Below are positions 1 through 11,036 of a stretch of 64,000 nucleotides of DNA, in pieces. Positions within the stretch are counted from its first letter, which is position 1. Every line of letters begins with the position of its first letter. Both the position numbers and the translations under genes were made by a program. Below the pieces are notes generated by a model that made no database searches, was not told the DNA's origin, and saw only the letters and a list, made by a program, of their open reading frames with translations. Origin of the DNA: an uncultured Colwellia sp. GTDB taxonomy: Bacteria; Pseudomonadota; Gammaproteobacteria; Enterobacterales; Alteromonadaceae. The stretch covers positions 1-64,000 of the forward strand of contig CAJXYE010000001.1 in NCBI GenBank assembly GCA_913063325.1, read 5' to 3'.

Positions 1-1
1 T

Positions 2-52
2 ATTGATTTCGACAATGGAACGACCATCCTCTTCAATCAAAGCCTTGCCTAA
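2..52 (+). CDS. 3' tail of an unidentified gene cut by the window edge
   Basis: Frame 2 from the window edge stays open for 16 codons (IDFDNGTTILFNQSLA) and stops at TAA 50-52. It would be the C-terminus of a gene converging on aceK, whose stop lies at 126-128. The opposite strand is also open here, but it has a stop upstream and no ATG, so the plus strand is preferred. The piece is too short to identify a family. Confidence 0.35.
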   Translation: MDFDNGTTILFNQSLA

Positions 53-125
53 ATACGTTTTTAATTCCAGCTGAATCAGGCAGCTTCATGTTACTTGGGC
101 ATATGTAAATAAAATTACTATTAAG

Positions 126-1904
126 TTAACCGTTACTTTTTGACTTTGCTAATAAGGTTTGATGACAAAATCGGTATTTTTCTGGATAAGGATAAACATC
201 TTTATAAATACCATTGGCGACATCTTGCTGACATTGCTGCCAATAGCTCGCTGTTAATAAATCTTGGTGATGAATTTTAAATGCTTTTAAGTAACTTGGG
301 TTTGCCAGTGCAAAGGTGGCAATTTCTTCTGGGAACATATCCCCAGGCAAAACACTGTACCAAGGCTCAGCAGCATATAGCTGTTCTTCAGTAACTGCTT
401 TGGGTTTTACCCGAAAGTTAACTTGGTTCATATAGGTTATTTCATCGTAATCATAAAAAATCACCCTACCATGGCGAGTAACCCCAAAGTTTTTCAGTAA
501 CATGTCACCTGGGAATATATCGGCGGAGATAAGCTGCTTAATAGCCTCACCATAGCCAAACATGGCATTGTTGATTTTTTCCTGTTGCTTGTTTTTTAAC
601 GCATCCATAAGATAAAGGTTAAGGGGAATCATTCGACGCTCTATATAGACATGCTTAATAATAAGCAGTTCCTCTTCACCTGTTCCTTCATAACGAATAA
701 TTGATGAAGCCACTTTTTCTAACTCAGCTAATAGTTCACTGTTAAAGCGCTTCTTGGGGAAAGCAACTTCTGAATACTCCATGGTATCCGCCATTCGGCC
801 TACTCTGTCATGCAATTTAACTAAGCGATACTTGCCTTTGACATCTTTTTTAGTCATGTTTTTACTAGGAGAAAATTTGTCTTTAATAATTTTAAAAACA
901 TAAGGGTATGATGGCAGGGTAAATACAGACATCACCATGCCTTTGATACCGGCAGCTAATTCAAATTGGTCATCACTACTTTCAAGGTGGTTGAGGAAAT
1001 CTCGATAAAACTGCGTCTTTCCCTGTTTATGAAAACCAATGGCGGAATATAAATCAGCTTTGGTCTTATGAGGCATAAGCCCTTGTAAAAAGTTAACCAA
1101 AGCATAAGGGTGCTGACAATCTACAAAAAAGTAAGCGCGAGCAAAGCCAAATACTACCGCCATACTTTCACTGGTGGTCAGTAATGCATCTAAGTACAAA
1201 CCGCCTTTTTCATTATTGAGTACCGCAATAATAAACGGAGTTTCACCTGCGGGTGATAAAACTCGGCCAATTAAGTAAGCCCCTTTATTACGATAAAAAG
1301 TAAAATTAAGGATATCAAACTGTAAATCTTCTAATTTCACCCGCGTTTTGTGTGCTTTTCGGCGGAAAGTATTAATAAGCGCATCAACATCACGGTCGAG
1401 ATTTTCAAAGGGGATGACCGTTCTATGATTGTTCATAATGTCACAGATTGTTTGCTTTAAGCCAAGGTCTTCCGGCTTATAAGAGGTATAGATTTTAGGG
1501 GCTTCTTTATCATCAAGTCGATGCGCGGTACTTTCAACAAATATATAATCATTGTGATAATACTTGCGTTCAAATAGGTGGCAAAACACTGAGTTATAAA
1601 AAGTTTCAGCCAACTCGGGCTGCATATGGTTGGTTAATAAATCAGAGTAAACGACTTTAACTTGCTGCCACAAAGCATTATCAAGTGAACTAATTTCGAA
1701 GTTTTCTTTTATATGGTTGAACGTTTCAGTGACGCGGTCATCATAAAAAGTGGTTCTTGCTCTCGCTGAACGATGAATTTCATTCCATTGGCATTGTTGA
1801 AACCGTTCTCGGGCAGATTGAGTGATCTCAGTGAAGAGTGCAACATGGCGTTCAAAGCCGTTAATAATAGTCGTAGCTATTGTAAGCGCAAGTTCATTGT
1901 TCAT
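126..1904 (-). CDS. aceK: isocitrate dehydrogenase kinase/phosphatase
   Basis: The bifunctional AceK phosphorylates and dephosphorylates isocitrate dehydrogenase, switching carbon between the TCA cycle and the glyoxylate bypass. It is a cytosolic enzyme. The 592-residue product is close to the usual length (about 575-600). The characteristic ATP-recognition segment is at residues 320-342 (IKGMVMSVFTLPSYPYVF followed by KIIKD). The C-terminal FGVTRHGRVIFYDYDEI segment carries the catalytic and metal-binding aspartates of this atypical kinase fold. aceA and aceB are not adjacent, unlike the E. coli aceBAK operon. The gene stands alone and is divergent from queA across about 230 bp. The ATG at 1904 has only a weak ribosome binding site. 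Confidence 0.96.
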   Translation of the reverse strand: MNNELALTIATTIINGFERHVALFTEITQSARERFQQCQWNEIHRSARARTTFYDDRVTETFNHIKENFEISSLDNALWQQVKVVYSDLLTNHMQPELAETFYNSVFCHLFERKYYHNDYIFVESTAHRLDDKEAPKIYTSYKPEDLGLKQTICDIMNNHRTVIPFENLDRDVDALINTFRRKAHKTRVKLEDLQFDILNFTFYRNKGAYLIGRVLSPAGETPFIIAVLNNEKGGLYLDALLTTSESMAVVFGFARAYFFVDCQHPYALVNFLQGLMPHKTKADLYSAIGFHKQGKTQFYRDFLNHLESSDDQFELAAGIKGMVMSVFTLPSYPYVFKIIKDKFSPSKNMTKKDVKGKYRLVKLHDRVGRMADTMEYSEVAFPKKRFNSELLAELEKVASSIIRYEGTGEEELLIIKHVYIERRMIPLNLYLMDALKNKQQEKINNAMFGYGEAIKQLISADIFPGDMLLKNFGVTRHGRVIFYDYDEITYMNQVNFRVKPKAVTEEQLYAAEPWYSVLPGDMFPEEIATFALANPSYLKAFKIHHQDLLTASYWQQCQQDVANGIYKDVYPYPEKYRFCHQTLLAKSKSNG

Positions 1905-2133
1905 TGGGCATCAACTTTTAGTTTGTATCGTTTGTTATCCAACATACACTAAAAGACCTATTGAAGAGATAATTCTGCTAAATACTGGCTATAACTAGCA
2001 ATAATGTTGTCTCAACGCAACTTTGCCCTCTTGTTATGTAGACTTAAGGTTTAAAAGTGGCGAATTAACTTGCTATCAAGGGCTTGCAGCTCTAAAATTA
2101 CGCCTTTTTTAAGCCAGAAAAATAGCCTATATC

Positions 2134-3204
2134 ATGCGTGTTTCAGACTTTTCATTCGATTTACCCGAAGCTCTTATTGCTCGTTATCCAAAAGCAGAGC
2201 GCACTTCTAGTCGTTTAATGACCTTAAATGGTGATTCTGGCGTAATAACTGATGGTGTTTTTACCGATATTGTTGCGCAATTAAATTCAGGAGATTTATT
2301 GGTTTTCAATAATACCCGAGTTATTCCGGCAAGAATGTTTGGTCAAAAAGCCAGTGGTGGTAAAATTGAGGTCTTGGTTGAACGTATTGTTGACCAAAAT
2401 ACCGCCCTTGCTCATATTCGTGCCAGTAAATCCCCGAAAGTTGGCAACGAACTTTTCCTTGGCAATGAAGATAGTGATGTTAAAGTCAAAGCAACAATGG
2501 TGGCACGCCATGGCGCTCTTTTCGAATTAAAATTTGCTGGGGACGTATCCGTTTTAGATGTTTTAGAGCAAATTGGCCATATGCCACTTCCGCCTTATAT
2601 AGATAGACCGGACGAAGACAGCGATAAAGAACGCTATCAAACGGTTTACAATGAAAAGCCTGGTGCAGTTGCCGCGCCAACAGCAGGTTTGCATTTTGAT
2701 GACGCATTATTAGAAGAAATTAAAGCAAAGGGTGTGGAGCTGGCCTTTGTTACTCTACATGTTGGTGCCGGCACTTTTCAACCTGTTAAGGTCGATGAGA
2801 TAGCTGATCATATTATGCACGCTGAGTATGTTGAAGTCTCAGATGAAGTTGTTGCGCAAATAGCAAAAACTAAAGCTGGCGGTGGCAGAGTAGTTGCCGT
2901 TGGCACAACGTCAGTACGCTCTTTAGAGAGTGCGGCTAAAGCTTCACAAGAAAAAGGCGAAGTATTAAGTGCTTTTTATGGTGATACTGATATTTTCATT
3001 ACCCCAGGGTGTGAATTTAAAGTAATCGATGCTTTAGTGACTAATTTTCACTTATCTGAGTCGACATTGCTTATGTTAGTGAGTGCCTTTTCAGGTTATG
3101 ACCATATTATGTCTGCTTATCAACATGCGATAAGCGAAGAATACCGCTTTTTTAGTTATGGCGATGCTATGTTCCTAACTAAACAAGAGCTAAGTAATAG
3201 CTAG
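2134..3204 (+). CDS. queA: S-adenosylmethionine:tRNA ribosyltransferase-isomerase
   Basis: QueA transfers and isomerises the ribosyl group of AdoMet onto preQ1 at position 34 of tRNA, giving epoxyqueuosine. The 356-residue product starts with the family hallmark [19 protein letters not shown]. It also contains [39 protein letters not shown] and the C-terminal [17 protein letters not shown] motif, so it is complete. It lies 69 bp upstream of tgt, which acts on the same tRNA base one step earlier. The pair is almost certainly co-transcribed with yajC-secD-secF, the classical proteobacterial order. Confidence 0.98.
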   Translation: MRVSDFSFDLPEALIARYPKAERTSSRLMTLNGDSGVITDGVFTDIVAQLNSGDLLVFNNTRVIPARMFGQKASGGKIEVLVERIVDQNTALAHIRASKSPKVGNELFLGNEDSDVKVKATMVARHGALFELKFAGDVSVLDVLEQIGHMPLPPYIDRPDEDSDKERYQTVYNEKPGAVAAPTAGLHFDDALLEEIKAKGVELAFVTLHVGAGTFQPVKVDEIADHIMHAEYVEVSDEVVAQIAKTKAGGGRVVAVGTTSVRSLESAAKASQEKGEVLSAFYGDTDIFITPGCEFKVIDALVTNFHLSESTLLMLVSAFSGYDHIMSAYQHAISEEYRFFSYGDAMFLTKQELSNS

Positions 3205-3261
3205 CGAAAGAATAAACTTATTTTAAACCAAACACCGCCAGCCTGTTTTGCTAGTGGGTGA

Positions 3262-4431
<1,170 letters not shown>

Positions 4432-4500
4432 GGTCAATTTACCTTAAAAGTATTTAGAATAATTTGAAAAATCCAGTAGCTTGTCAATTTGAAGCTATTC

Positions 4501-4570
4501 GGTTTGATTTATAGGAAAAGGCACGGAGTTGACGTTAGTCAATGAGTACCTTTGACACCTAAATCAAACT
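4501..4570 (+). repeat. REP-like palindromic element, copy A
   Basis: The core GGAGTTGACGTTAGTCAATG (TTGAC..GTCAA arms) is flanked by outer arms GGTTTGATTT and AAATCAAACT, so the whole ~70-bp stretch can fold. The same core occurs at 5006-5038, 5145-5176 and 16764-16795. It fills the tgt-yajC gap and may act on the mRNA as an attenuating or 3'-stabilising hairpin, which is an inference. Confidence 0.75.
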
Positions 4571-4635
4571 TAAGAGCAATAAAGTGATAAGTTACTAATT
4601 AATTAGCTAATCAATAATAAGAAGTAGAGAAATAT

Positions 4636-4971
4636 ATGAGTTTATTTATCAGTACAGCACACGCAGCAGACGCACCAGCAGCAGCCGGTGGCGGAATGGA
4701 AATGATCATTATGCTAGCCGTTTTTGGTTTAGTGTTTTATTTCATGATCTATCGTCCACAAGCGAAACGTGTAAAGGATCATAAAGGTTTAATGTCTGCA
4801 TTATCTAAAGGTGATGAAGTATTAACGCAAGGCGGCATTGTTGGCAAAATCGTTAAAGTATCTGATGAAAAAGACTTTATCGTTGTTAGCATTAGCGAAG
4901 GTACTGAAGTAACAGTACAGAAAGGCGCAATCAACGCAGTATTGCCAAAAGGCACTATGAAATCTTTATAG
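4636..4971 (+). CDS. yajC: Sec translocon accessory subunit YajC
   Basis: YajC is the small inner-membrane partner of SecD and SecF that stimulates protein translocation through SecYEG. The 111-residue product has one membrane segment (about residues 21-42, MIIMLAVFGLVFYFMIYRP). It ends in the conserved cytoplasmic domain with KGDEVLTQGGIVGKI and EVTVQKGAI. This is the normal size and layout. An AAGTAGAGA ribosome binding site precedes the ATG. It sits between tgt and secD as in most gammaproteobacteria, but with unusually long, repeat-filled gaps (204 bp before and 263 bp after). Confidence 0.97.
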   Translation: MSLFISTAHAADAPAAAGGGMEMIIMLAVFGLVFYFMIYRPQAKRVKDHKGLMSALSKGDEVLTQGGIVGKIVKVSDEKDFIVVSISEGTEVTVQKGAINAVLPKGTMKSL

Positions 4972-4986
4972 TATTATCTTTGTTAT

Positions 4987-5060
4987 TTGGTTTGATTTCA
5001 TCATCAAGAGTACTCATTGACATGCGTCAACTCCGTGCTCTTTCTTTGAATTCAAGCCAA
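4987..5060 (-). repeat. REP-like palindromic element, copy B (inverted)
   Basis: The core reads CTCATTGACATGCGTCAACT, with outer arms TTGGTTTGA and TTCAAGCCAA. It is in the opposite orientation to copies A and C. With copy C about 120 bp downstream it forms a long near-perfect inverted repeat within the yajC-secD spacer. Confidence 0.75.
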
Positions 5061-5130
5061 CTAACTTAGCTAAATTCTATAAATAGTATAAAAAATTACT
5101 AGATGTTTTATTTGTACCTTATTGAAATAA

Positions 5131-5185
5131 GTACAAAGCGAAAGCGCGGAGTTGACGCATGTCAATGAGCACTTTTAACGCCGTA
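5131..5185 (+). repeat. REP-like palindromic element, copy C
   Basis: The core reads GGAGTTGACGCATGTCAATG within GCGAAAGC...GAGCACTTTT. It is the reverse complement of copy B over more than 20 consecutive bases. It lies about 50 bp before the secD start, so a B-C hairpin in the polycistronic RNA could affect secD expression. Confidence 0.75.
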
Positions 5186-5234
5186 TATATATTAATAAAG
5201 AGCAAATACAGCCGCTCCAAAAAAAGGACACATT

Positions 5235-7082
5235 GTGTTAAACAAATACCCCTTATGGAAAACACTAATGGTGGCAATGATTGTCGCTTTCGGTGCGCTC
5301 TATGCCACACCAAACCTATACGGTGAATCACCCGCGGTGCAAGTGTCAGGTTTACGCGGCGTTGAAGCTAATACCGCTACCCTTGATAGAATCAAAGCAC
5401 AATTAGAAGAAAATAATCTGACCTTTACTAGTATTGCTTTAGAAAATGGTCAAGTATTAACGCGTTTTAATAATACTGAAGATCAGCTTAAAGCTCGTGA
5501 TGTATTAGATGATAATTTAGGTAAGCAGTTTTCTGTTGCCTTAAACTTAACGCCTAATACGCCCGAGTGGCTAGCAGCTATTGGCGGTACGCCAATGAAA
5601 AAAGGCTTAGATTTAAGTGGTGGTGTTAGCTTCTTAATAGAAGTGAACATGAAAGAAGCCATTAATAAAGCTAAAACAGGTATGGTAAGTGACTTTCGTG
5701 GTGATTTACGCAATGAAAAAATTCGCTACCGCAGTGTTAAAGAGGGTAATGATACTGTTAAGGTGGTTTTCCGTAAAATTGAAGACCTAGAAGCAGGACA
5801 ATCATTACTGAAAAAACGCTATCGTGATTTACTGCTAACCATTGATGACGATACGCTGACGCTAACGGCAAAAATGACTAAGGAAAAGATTAAAGAAATA
5901 CGTGAATATGCCTTAGAGCAAAACATTACTATTATTCGTAATCGAGTTAATGAATTAGGGGTTGCTGAGCCGCTTGTTCAGCGTCAAGGAAAAAAACATA
6001 TTGTTATCGAATTACCGGGTGTTCAAGATACCGCTACAGCGAAAGAAATTCTTAGTGCAACTGCAACGATAGAGTTTAGATTAGTTGATACCCAAGGTGA
6101 TTTATCAAATGCGTTAAATGGTCGTGTGCCAGCAAACTCTATCTTATTAAGAGATAAAGATGGTAAGCCAAGCTTGTTGAAAAAACGAGTTATGTTAACC
6201 GGTGATCACATTATTGATGCCAAATCAGGCTTTGATGAGTACTCACGCCCACAAGTGAATATTTCACTTGATAGTGCTGGCGGCTCTAAAATGTCAAGTG
6301 GTACCAAAAGTAACATTGGTAAGCCAATGGCCACTGTATTTATTGAATTCAAAGCCACAGACAAAAAAGATGCTGAAGGCAATTTGATTTTTGAGAAACA
6401 TCAAGAAATCATCTCTGTTGCAACCATTCAATCACGTTTAGGTAAGTCTTTCCGTATTACGGGAGCGGGTAGTCCAGCTGAAGCGCGTAACCTTGCCTTA
6501 TTATTACGTGCTGGTGCTTTAGTCGCACCTATTGCAATTGTAGAAGAACGAACTGTAGGGCCTACATTGGGCGCTGAAAACGTAAAACTTGGTTTTGAAG
6601 CAATTATGTTGGGCTTTGGTTTAGTGTTTATCTTTATGATGATTTATTACCGCGCTTTTGGTGTCGTAGCTAACCTTGCCTTAGGCGCTAACTTAATACT
6701 CATTGTTGGTATTATGTCATTGATCCCAGGTGCTACGCTAACATTACCAGGTATGGCGGGTATTGTATTAACGGTTGGTATGGCAGTTGATGCCAACGTG
6801 CTTATTTTTGAGCGTATTCGTGAAGAAATACGTGAAGGTAAAACGATTCAACAAGCAATTCACCAAGGTTACGATGCCGCATTTTCAACGATTATCGATG
6901 CCAATATCACCACCTTAATTGCCGCATTAATTCTGTTTGCCATCGGTACAGGTCCAGTAAAAGGATTCGCCATTACATTATCTATCGGTATTATCACCTC
7001 AATGTTTACTTCTGTTGTAGGTACTCGTGCGGTAGTTAACGCTATCTGGGGCGGAAAACGCCTTGACAAACTTCCAATATAA
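5235..7082 (+). CDS. secD: protein translocase subunit SecD
   Basis: SecD, with SecF, uses the proton gradient to pull secreted proteins into the periplasm. The 615-residue product begins with a membrane segment (about 10-28). A large periplasmic region follows ([31 protein letters not shown]). The C-terminal part is a five-helix RND-type bundle with [17 protein letters not shown], the signature with the conserved Asp of helix 4. Length matches the family. The start at 5235 follows AAAAAAGGACACATT. The codon is GTG, shown as Met. Only 21 bp separate it from secF. Confidence 0.98.
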   Translation: MLNKYPLWKTLMVAMIVAFGALYATPNLYGESPAVQVSGLRGVEANTATLDRIKAQLEENNLTFTSIALENGQVLTRFNNTEDQLKARDVLDDNLGKQFSVALNLTPNTPEWLAAIGGTPMKKGLDLSGGVSFLIEVNMKEAINKAKTGMVSDFRGDLRNEKIRYRSVKEGNDTVKVVFRKIEDLEAGQSLLKKRYRDLLLTIDDDTLTLTAKMTKEKIKEIREYALEQNITIIRNRVNELGVAEPLVQRQGKKHIVIELPGVQDTATAKEILSATATIEFRLVDTQGDLSNALNGRVPANSILLRDKDGKPSLLKKRVMLTGDHIIDAKSGFDEYSRPQVNISLDSAGGSKMSSGTKSNIGKPMATVFIEFKATDKKDAEGNLIFEKHQEIISVATIQSRLGKSFRITGAGSPAEARNLALLLRAGALVAPIAIVEERTVGPTLGAENVKLGFEAIMLGFGLVFIFMMIYYRAFGVVANLALGANLILIVGIMSLIPGATLTLPGMAGIVLTVGMAVDANVLIFERIREEIREGKTIQQAIHQGYDAAFSTIIDANITTLIAALILFAIGTGPVKGFAITLSIGIITSMFTSVVGTRAVVNAIWGGKRLDKLPI

Positions 7083-7103
7083 TAAGGACAGGGATTTAAA
7101 TTT

Positions 7104-8051
7104 ATGCAAATTTTACAATTAAAAGACACTGTCAACTTTATGAGCTATCGCAAGATAGCCATGGTGTTTAGTGCGTTATTAATGCTTGCTTCAGTCTATT
7201 CACTGGCCACCAAAAAGTTGAACTTTGGTTTAGACTTTACTGGTGGTACGTTAATTGAAGTGGGCTTTCAAGAAGCTGCTGATTTAGAAAAGCTTCGTGG
7301 TGTGATGAAAACTAATGGCTTTGATGATGCTAAAGTGCAATTTTACGGTAGTAGCCGTGATGTTGTTATTCGCCTTGGTTTACGTGATGACGTTAAAGCT
7401 GAAATGCTTGGCAATGAAATCTTAGCGATATTAGAAAATAGCTTAGGTCAAAAAGTTGATATGCGCCGTATCGAATTTGTCGGTGCCAGCGTTGGTGATG
7501 AATTAGCAGAGCAGGGTGGTTTAGCTATGTTAACTGCACTCATCTGTATTTTGATTTACGTTGCTTTTCGATTTGAATGGCGTTTTGCTGTTGGCTCAGT
7601 AGTAGCGTTATTTCATGATGTGCTATTAACGCTTGGCTTATTTTCTGTTTTACAGCTTGAGTTTGACTTAACTGTATTAGCTGCGGTATTAGCGGTTATT
7701 GGTTATTCACTCAATGATACTATTGTTGTTTCAGACCGTATCCGTGAAAACTTTAGAAAAATACGCAATAGCGAAGCTGAAGAAGTGATTAACATCTCTT
7801 TGACGCAAACCCTTAGCAGAACTTTCATCACCTCAATTACCACATTATTAGTACTAGCAGCTTTGTTCTTTCAAGGTGGCGCACTAATTCATGGTTTTGC
7901 TACGGCATTATTATTTGGTGTTTTTGTTGGTACTTATTCTTCAATTTATGTGGCTAGTTTAGTGGCATTGTCTTTAGGTATTTCAAGAGAAGACTTGATA
8001 CCTGAAGTGATTGAAAAAGAAGGTGCAGATCAAGAAGCTATGATGCCTTAG
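7104..8051 (+). CDS. secF: protein translocase subunit SecF
   Basis: SecF is the partner of SecD in the inner membrane. The 315-residue product has an N-terminal helix (about 17-36), the GLDFTGGTLIEVGF motif of the periplasmic base and RRIEFVGASVGDEL. A five-helix C-terminal bundle follows, including VIGYSLNDTIVVSDRIREN, the equivalent of the SecD signature. It is the last gene of the queA-secF cluster and is followed 23 bp later by a strong terminator. Confidence 0.98.
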   Translation: MQILQLKDTVNFMSYRKIAMVFSALLMLASVYSLATKKLNFGLDFTGGTLIEVGFQEAADLEKLRGVMKTNGFDDAKVQFYGSSRDVVIRLGLRDDVKAEMLGNEILAILENSLGQKVDMRRIEFVGASVGDELAEQGGLAMLTALICILIYVAFRFEWRFAVGSVVALFHDVLLTLGLFSVLQLEFDLTVLAAVLAVIGYSLNDTIVVSDRIRENFRKIRNSEAEEVINISLTQTLSRTFITSITTLLVLAALFFQGGALIHGFATALLFGVFVGTYSSIYVASLVALSLGISREDLIPEVIEKEGADQEAMMP

Positions 8052-8074
8052 GTATTAGCGTTTATTGCATGACT

Positions 8075-8108
8075 AAAAAACCGAGTAACGAAAGTTACTC
8101 GGTTTTTT
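8075..8108 (+). terminator. rho-independent terminator after secF
   Basis: CCGAGTAAC, a GAAA tetraloop and GTTACTCGG are flanked by A and T runs. It is a perfect hairpin with a T tract that closes the queA-tgt-yajC-secDF operon. Confidence 0.93.
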
Positions 8109-8183
8109 TAATGCCGTTGTTTTTATTCTGCTTCCAAATGGTACTACACTTGTATCGATTCTTTTAAATCTTACGTGTTATAG

Positions 8184-8204
8184 CTAACTTAATAGACTTG
8201 GTAT
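8184..8204. repeat. solo end of the 9691-9953 MITE-like element
   Basis: This 21-bp stretch differs at one position from the right terminal repeat of the MITE at 9933-9953 (core GACTTGGTAT, preceded by CTAACTTAATA). No matching second end is evident nearby. It may be a remnant left by deletion or excision, just upstream of rhlE. Confidence 0.5.
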
Positions 8205-8296
8205 GAACCTTACTGTATGCTGCACGCCCTTCCATGCTGTCAACATTTTCATTAGCGCTGTCAGTATTTGCTTGATATTTTTTAAAGAGATTTCTT

Positions 8297-9691
8297 ATGA
8301 GTGAGACCCCAACCAAGTTTACTGATTTAGGCTTATCAGAAGCATTACTAAAAGCAGTACGTGATAAGGGCTATGAAACACCTTCTCCTATTCAAGCCCA
8401 AGCTATTCCAGCGGTTATTTCTGGTCGTGATGTCATGGCAGCAGCACAAACGGGAACGGGTAAAACAGCAGGGTTTACACTGCCGTTATTACAGCGCCTT
8501 AGTGAAAATAAAGGTAAAAAAGTATCACCGAATAACGTCAGAGCACTAATACTTACACCAACTCGTGAGTTAGCCGCGCAAATCAGTGAAAGCATTGAAG
8601 TATACGGAAAGTATTTAAACCTTCATTCTATGGTGGTTTTTGGTGGTGTTAAAATTAACCCGCAAATAACGAAACTTCGCCAAGGTGTTGATGTACTTGT
8701 AGCAACACCAGGACGTTTACTTGATTTATACAATCAAAGAGCAGTTAAGTTTAGTCAATTAGAAGTATTCATTCTTGATGAAGCCGATCGTATGTTAGAT
8801 ATGGGCTTTATTCGTGATATTAAAAAGCTTATTGCAGTATTACCAAAAGACCGTCAAAACTTATTATTTTCAGCAACATTTTCACCTGAAATACGTGCAT
8901 TAGCGAAAGGTCTGGTTAATCAGCCACTAGAAATTTCAGTGGATGCAGAAAATAGTACCGCAGAAAAAGTGACTCAATGGTTAACAGCGGTAGATAAAAA
9001 GCGTAAACCTGCCGTATTAACGCATCTTATAAAAGAGAATGATTGGCAACAAGTGTTAGTTTTTACTAAAACCAAGCATGGTGCTAATAAGCTCACAAAG
9101 CATCTTGAAGCTGAAGGGTTAACTGCGGCGGCTATTCATGGTAATAAAAGCCAAGGAGCGCGTACTAAAGCGCTTGCCGCTTTTAAAGATGGCTCAGTGA
9201 AGATATTAGTAGCAACTGATATAGCTGCCCGTGGTATCGATATTGACTTATTACCCCAAGTAGTTAACTTTGATTTACCTAATGTTCCTGAGGATTATGT
9301 GCACCGTATTGGCCGAACAGCCCGTGCAGGTAACACTGGCCAAGCATTATCATTAGTTTGTGCCGATGAATTAGACTTATTGTGGGGCATTGAACATGTT
9401 ATTCAGCAACACATTGAACGAAAAGTTATTGAACAGTTTATCCCTGCCAATGAGTTAGGTGAATCACGTGAGATCAAACCTTTAAAACAGGGTCGACCGC
9501 CAAAATCTAAACCAAGTCAAAATTCAGGGCGTGGTAGAGGTCGAGTTGAGCATAAAGATGGTCAACGCTCTGGTGGTAATGCTACTGGCAATAAGGGCAA
9601 GCCTGGTAATGATTCGTCTAGACGTAAAAAACCGGAATACGACGGCACAGGACCTAAGCCTCGTAGACCGAGACGTACAAATAACAGCTAA
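8297..9691 (+). CDS. rhlE: DEAD-box ATP-dependent RNA helicase, RhlE type
   Basis: This is a cytosolic RNA-unwinding ATPase, likely used in ribosome maturation or RNA turnover and often important in the cold. The 464-residue product has the Q motif ([26 protein letters not shown]), Walker [14 protein letters not shown] with [15 protein letters not shown] (LFSATF) and the C-terminal helicase motifs [12 protein letters not shown] and [10 protein letters not shown]. These are followed by a basic, low-complexity RNA-binding tail (about 390-464; RGRGR, SRRKK, PRRPRR). An AAAGAGATTTCTT ribosome binding site precedes the ATG. It is transcribed alone between a terminator and a MITE-like element. Confidence 0.93.
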   Translation: MSETPTKFTDLGLSEALLKAVRDKGYETPSPIQAQAIPAVISGRDVMAAAQTGTGKTAGFTLPLLQRLSENKGKKVSPNNVRALILTPTRELAAQISESIEVYGKYLNLHSMVVFGGVKINPQITKLRQGVDVLVATPGRLLDLYNQRAVKFSQLEVFILDEADRMLDMGFIRDIKKLIAVLPKDRQNLLFSATFSPEIRALAKGLVNQPLEISVDAENSTAEKVTQWLTAVDKKRKPAVLTHLIKENDWQQVLVFTKTKHGANKLTKHLEAEGLTAAAIHGNKSQGARTKALAAFKDGSVKILVATDIAARGIDIDLLPQVVNFDLPNVPEDYVHRIGRTARAGNTGQALSLVCADELDLLWGIEHVIQQHIERKVIEQFIPANELGESREIKPLKQGRPPKSKPSQNSGRGRGRVEHKDGQRSGGNATGNKGKPGNDSSRRKKPEYDGTGPKPRRPRRTNNS

Positions 9692-9953
9692 TACCAATTC
9701 CAATAAGTTTCTTCCCACTCAGCGAGAGTTAAAAGGCTTAAAGCCAAGGCATTGATTGTAGATAATGGTTTTCCCTTATCAAAATCAATAACGCAACATG
9801 TAAGCCTTTTAAACTCGCCCTTTGGGAGCTTTCCAGCGATTCGATAACTGCACAGAATTTCTTTCATATAGAGTAACTATATGCAAAAAAATTCTATTTG
9901 TTCTCAAACCGCTGGCAAGCTCTGAGTGGGAACTAACTTAATGGACTTGGTAT
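9691..9953. mobile_element. MITE-like 263-bp inverted-repeat element
   Basis: The terminal repeats begin ATACCAA(T/G)TCCA and continue to TTCCCACTCAG. They match at about 29 of 34 positions (9691-9724 against 9920-9953 reversed). A second, internal inverted pair is present (GTTAAAAGGCTTA near 9728 and TAAGCCTTTTAAAC near 9802). There is no transposase frame. The element abuts the rhlE stop codon. Its inner segment looks like a non-autonomous, foldable repeat, and one end recurs at 8184-8204. Confidence 0.7.
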
Positions 9954-9984
9954 AATGCTCATTAGAACTTAGTAATAAATAAAG

Positions 9985-10030
9985 AAAAAGGCTTATGACG
10001 AATAGTAAAATATTCATCATAAGCCTTTTT
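9985..10030. terminator. bidirectional terminator between rhlE and cobA
   Basis: AAAAAGGCTTATGA and TCATAAGCCTTTTT form the base of a long hairpin (inner arms GAATA/TATTC) flanked by A and T tracts on both strands. It suits the convergent genes rhlE and cobA. Confidence 0.85.
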
Positions 10031-10061
10031 TATTGCTTTTAGCTTGTGAGTTATGAAGCTG

Positions 10062-10853
10062 TTAAGGCGTTAAATAGCCTAAGTTAGTCAAACGCTCACT
10101 GGCAAATATTCCAACGACATCACCAATAACAATTAAGCTGGGTGGTGTAATTTTATGTAAGGTCACTAGCTCGCTTAAATTAGCCAATGTGCCTTTTATC
10201 ACTTGTTGATCTTGATGAGTACCTTTTCGGATCAATGCTGCTGGCGTATTTATATCACGACCTGCTGCGGTAAGCTGATTGATAATTATCGGTAAACTTT
10301 TTATGCCCATATAAAAAACAATGGTTTGTTCTTTATCGTTTAATGCCTGCCAAGGTAAGTCTAATGCACCATTATCTTGCACATTACCGGTAATGAAGGT
10401 GCAGCTTCGGGCAACTTTTCGATGAGTTAACGGGATACCCGCATAACTTGTACATGCCGATGCTGCTGTCATTCCTGGCACTATGTGACAAGCGATACCA
10501 TTACTTAATAGGAACTGAGCTTCTTCAGAGCCTCGACCAAAAACAAAAGGATCACCACCTTTTAAACGAACAACTTTTTTCCCCAATAAAGCGTTATCAA
10601 CTAATAATTGATTGATACCATCTTGTGGAACTCTATGATCTGCTTGTTTTTTTCCTACATATATTTGCTGACAAGTACTGGGTAGTAAAGACATTATTTC
10701 TTTACTTACTAATCGATCATAGATAACAACTTCTGCTTGTTTTATAAAACGGTAGGCTTGTAAAGTAAGTAAGTCAGGATCGCCAGGACCAGCACCCACG
10801 AGGGCAACTTCTCCTGCAATAAAGGCTTGTTTTGATGTGTTTATATGTTCCAT
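10062..10853 (-). CDS. cobA: uroporphyrinogen-III C-methyltransferase
   Basis: This enzyme methylates uroporphyrinogen III at C2 and C7 with AdoMet to give precorrin-2, the branch point to sirohaem (and B12). The 263-residue product carries the SUMT signatures VALVGAGPGDPDLLTLQAYRF and VVRLKGGDPFVFGRGSEEA, plus GIACHIVPGMTAASACTSYAGIPLTHR. It is the single-domain form without the CysG dehydrogenase/ferrochelatase part. It is monocistronic, downstream of the suhB terminator. Since the window otherwise shows only B12 salvage genes, its product probably feeds sirohaem for sulfite or nitrite reduction. Confidence 0.95.
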   Translation of the reverse strand: MEHINTSKQAFIAGEVALVGAGPGDPDLLTLQAYRFIKQAEVVIYDRLVSKEIMSLLPSTCQQIYVGKKQADHRVPQDGINQLLVDNALLGKKVVRLKGGDPFVFGRGSEEAQFLLSNGIACHIVPGMTAASACTSYAGIPLTHRKVARSCTFITGNVQDNGALDLPWQALNDKEQTIVFYMGIKSLPIIINQLTAAGRDINTPAALIRKGTHQDQQVIKGTLANLSELVTLHKITPPSLIVIGDVVGIFASERLTNLGYLTP

Positions 10854-10901
10854 GAGCTCTCTTAATCTATTGTTCTAATGACTACCTAGTTAATCTAAAG
10901 C

Positions 10902-10953
10902 AAAAAAGGCGCCACGTTACCTTTATTTAAAAAAGATAACTGTGGCGCCTTTA
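10902..10953 (-). terminator. terminator after suhB
   Basis: Read on the minus strand, AAAGGCGCCAC and GTGGCGCCTTTTTTG bracket an inner stem (AGTTATCTTT/AAAGGTAAC). This gives a long hairpin followed by T residues. Confidence 0.85.
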
Positions 10954-11036
10954 AGTATAGCGTTTAATGTATACCCGTTACTATTCAAAGTGCTCTAGGA
11001 AATGCATATTGATAGGTAGCGGCTATAAATGCAAAA

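Noticed and set aside
1-95. Open minus-strand frame (LIQLELKTYLGKALIEEDGRS)
   Set aside because: It has a stop codon just upstream and no ATG or site. The plus-strand reading that ends at 52 better fits a gene converging on aceK. It remains undecided without sequence to the left.
5119-5331. 70-codon minus-strand frame before secD
   Set aside because: It spans a REP-like repeat and the secD start. No site and no protein-like features.
9531-9755. 74-codon frame overlapping the end of rhlE and the MITE
   Set aside because: It is a shifted frame over the basic repeat tail of rhlE that runs into the inverted-repeat element. No sign of coding.
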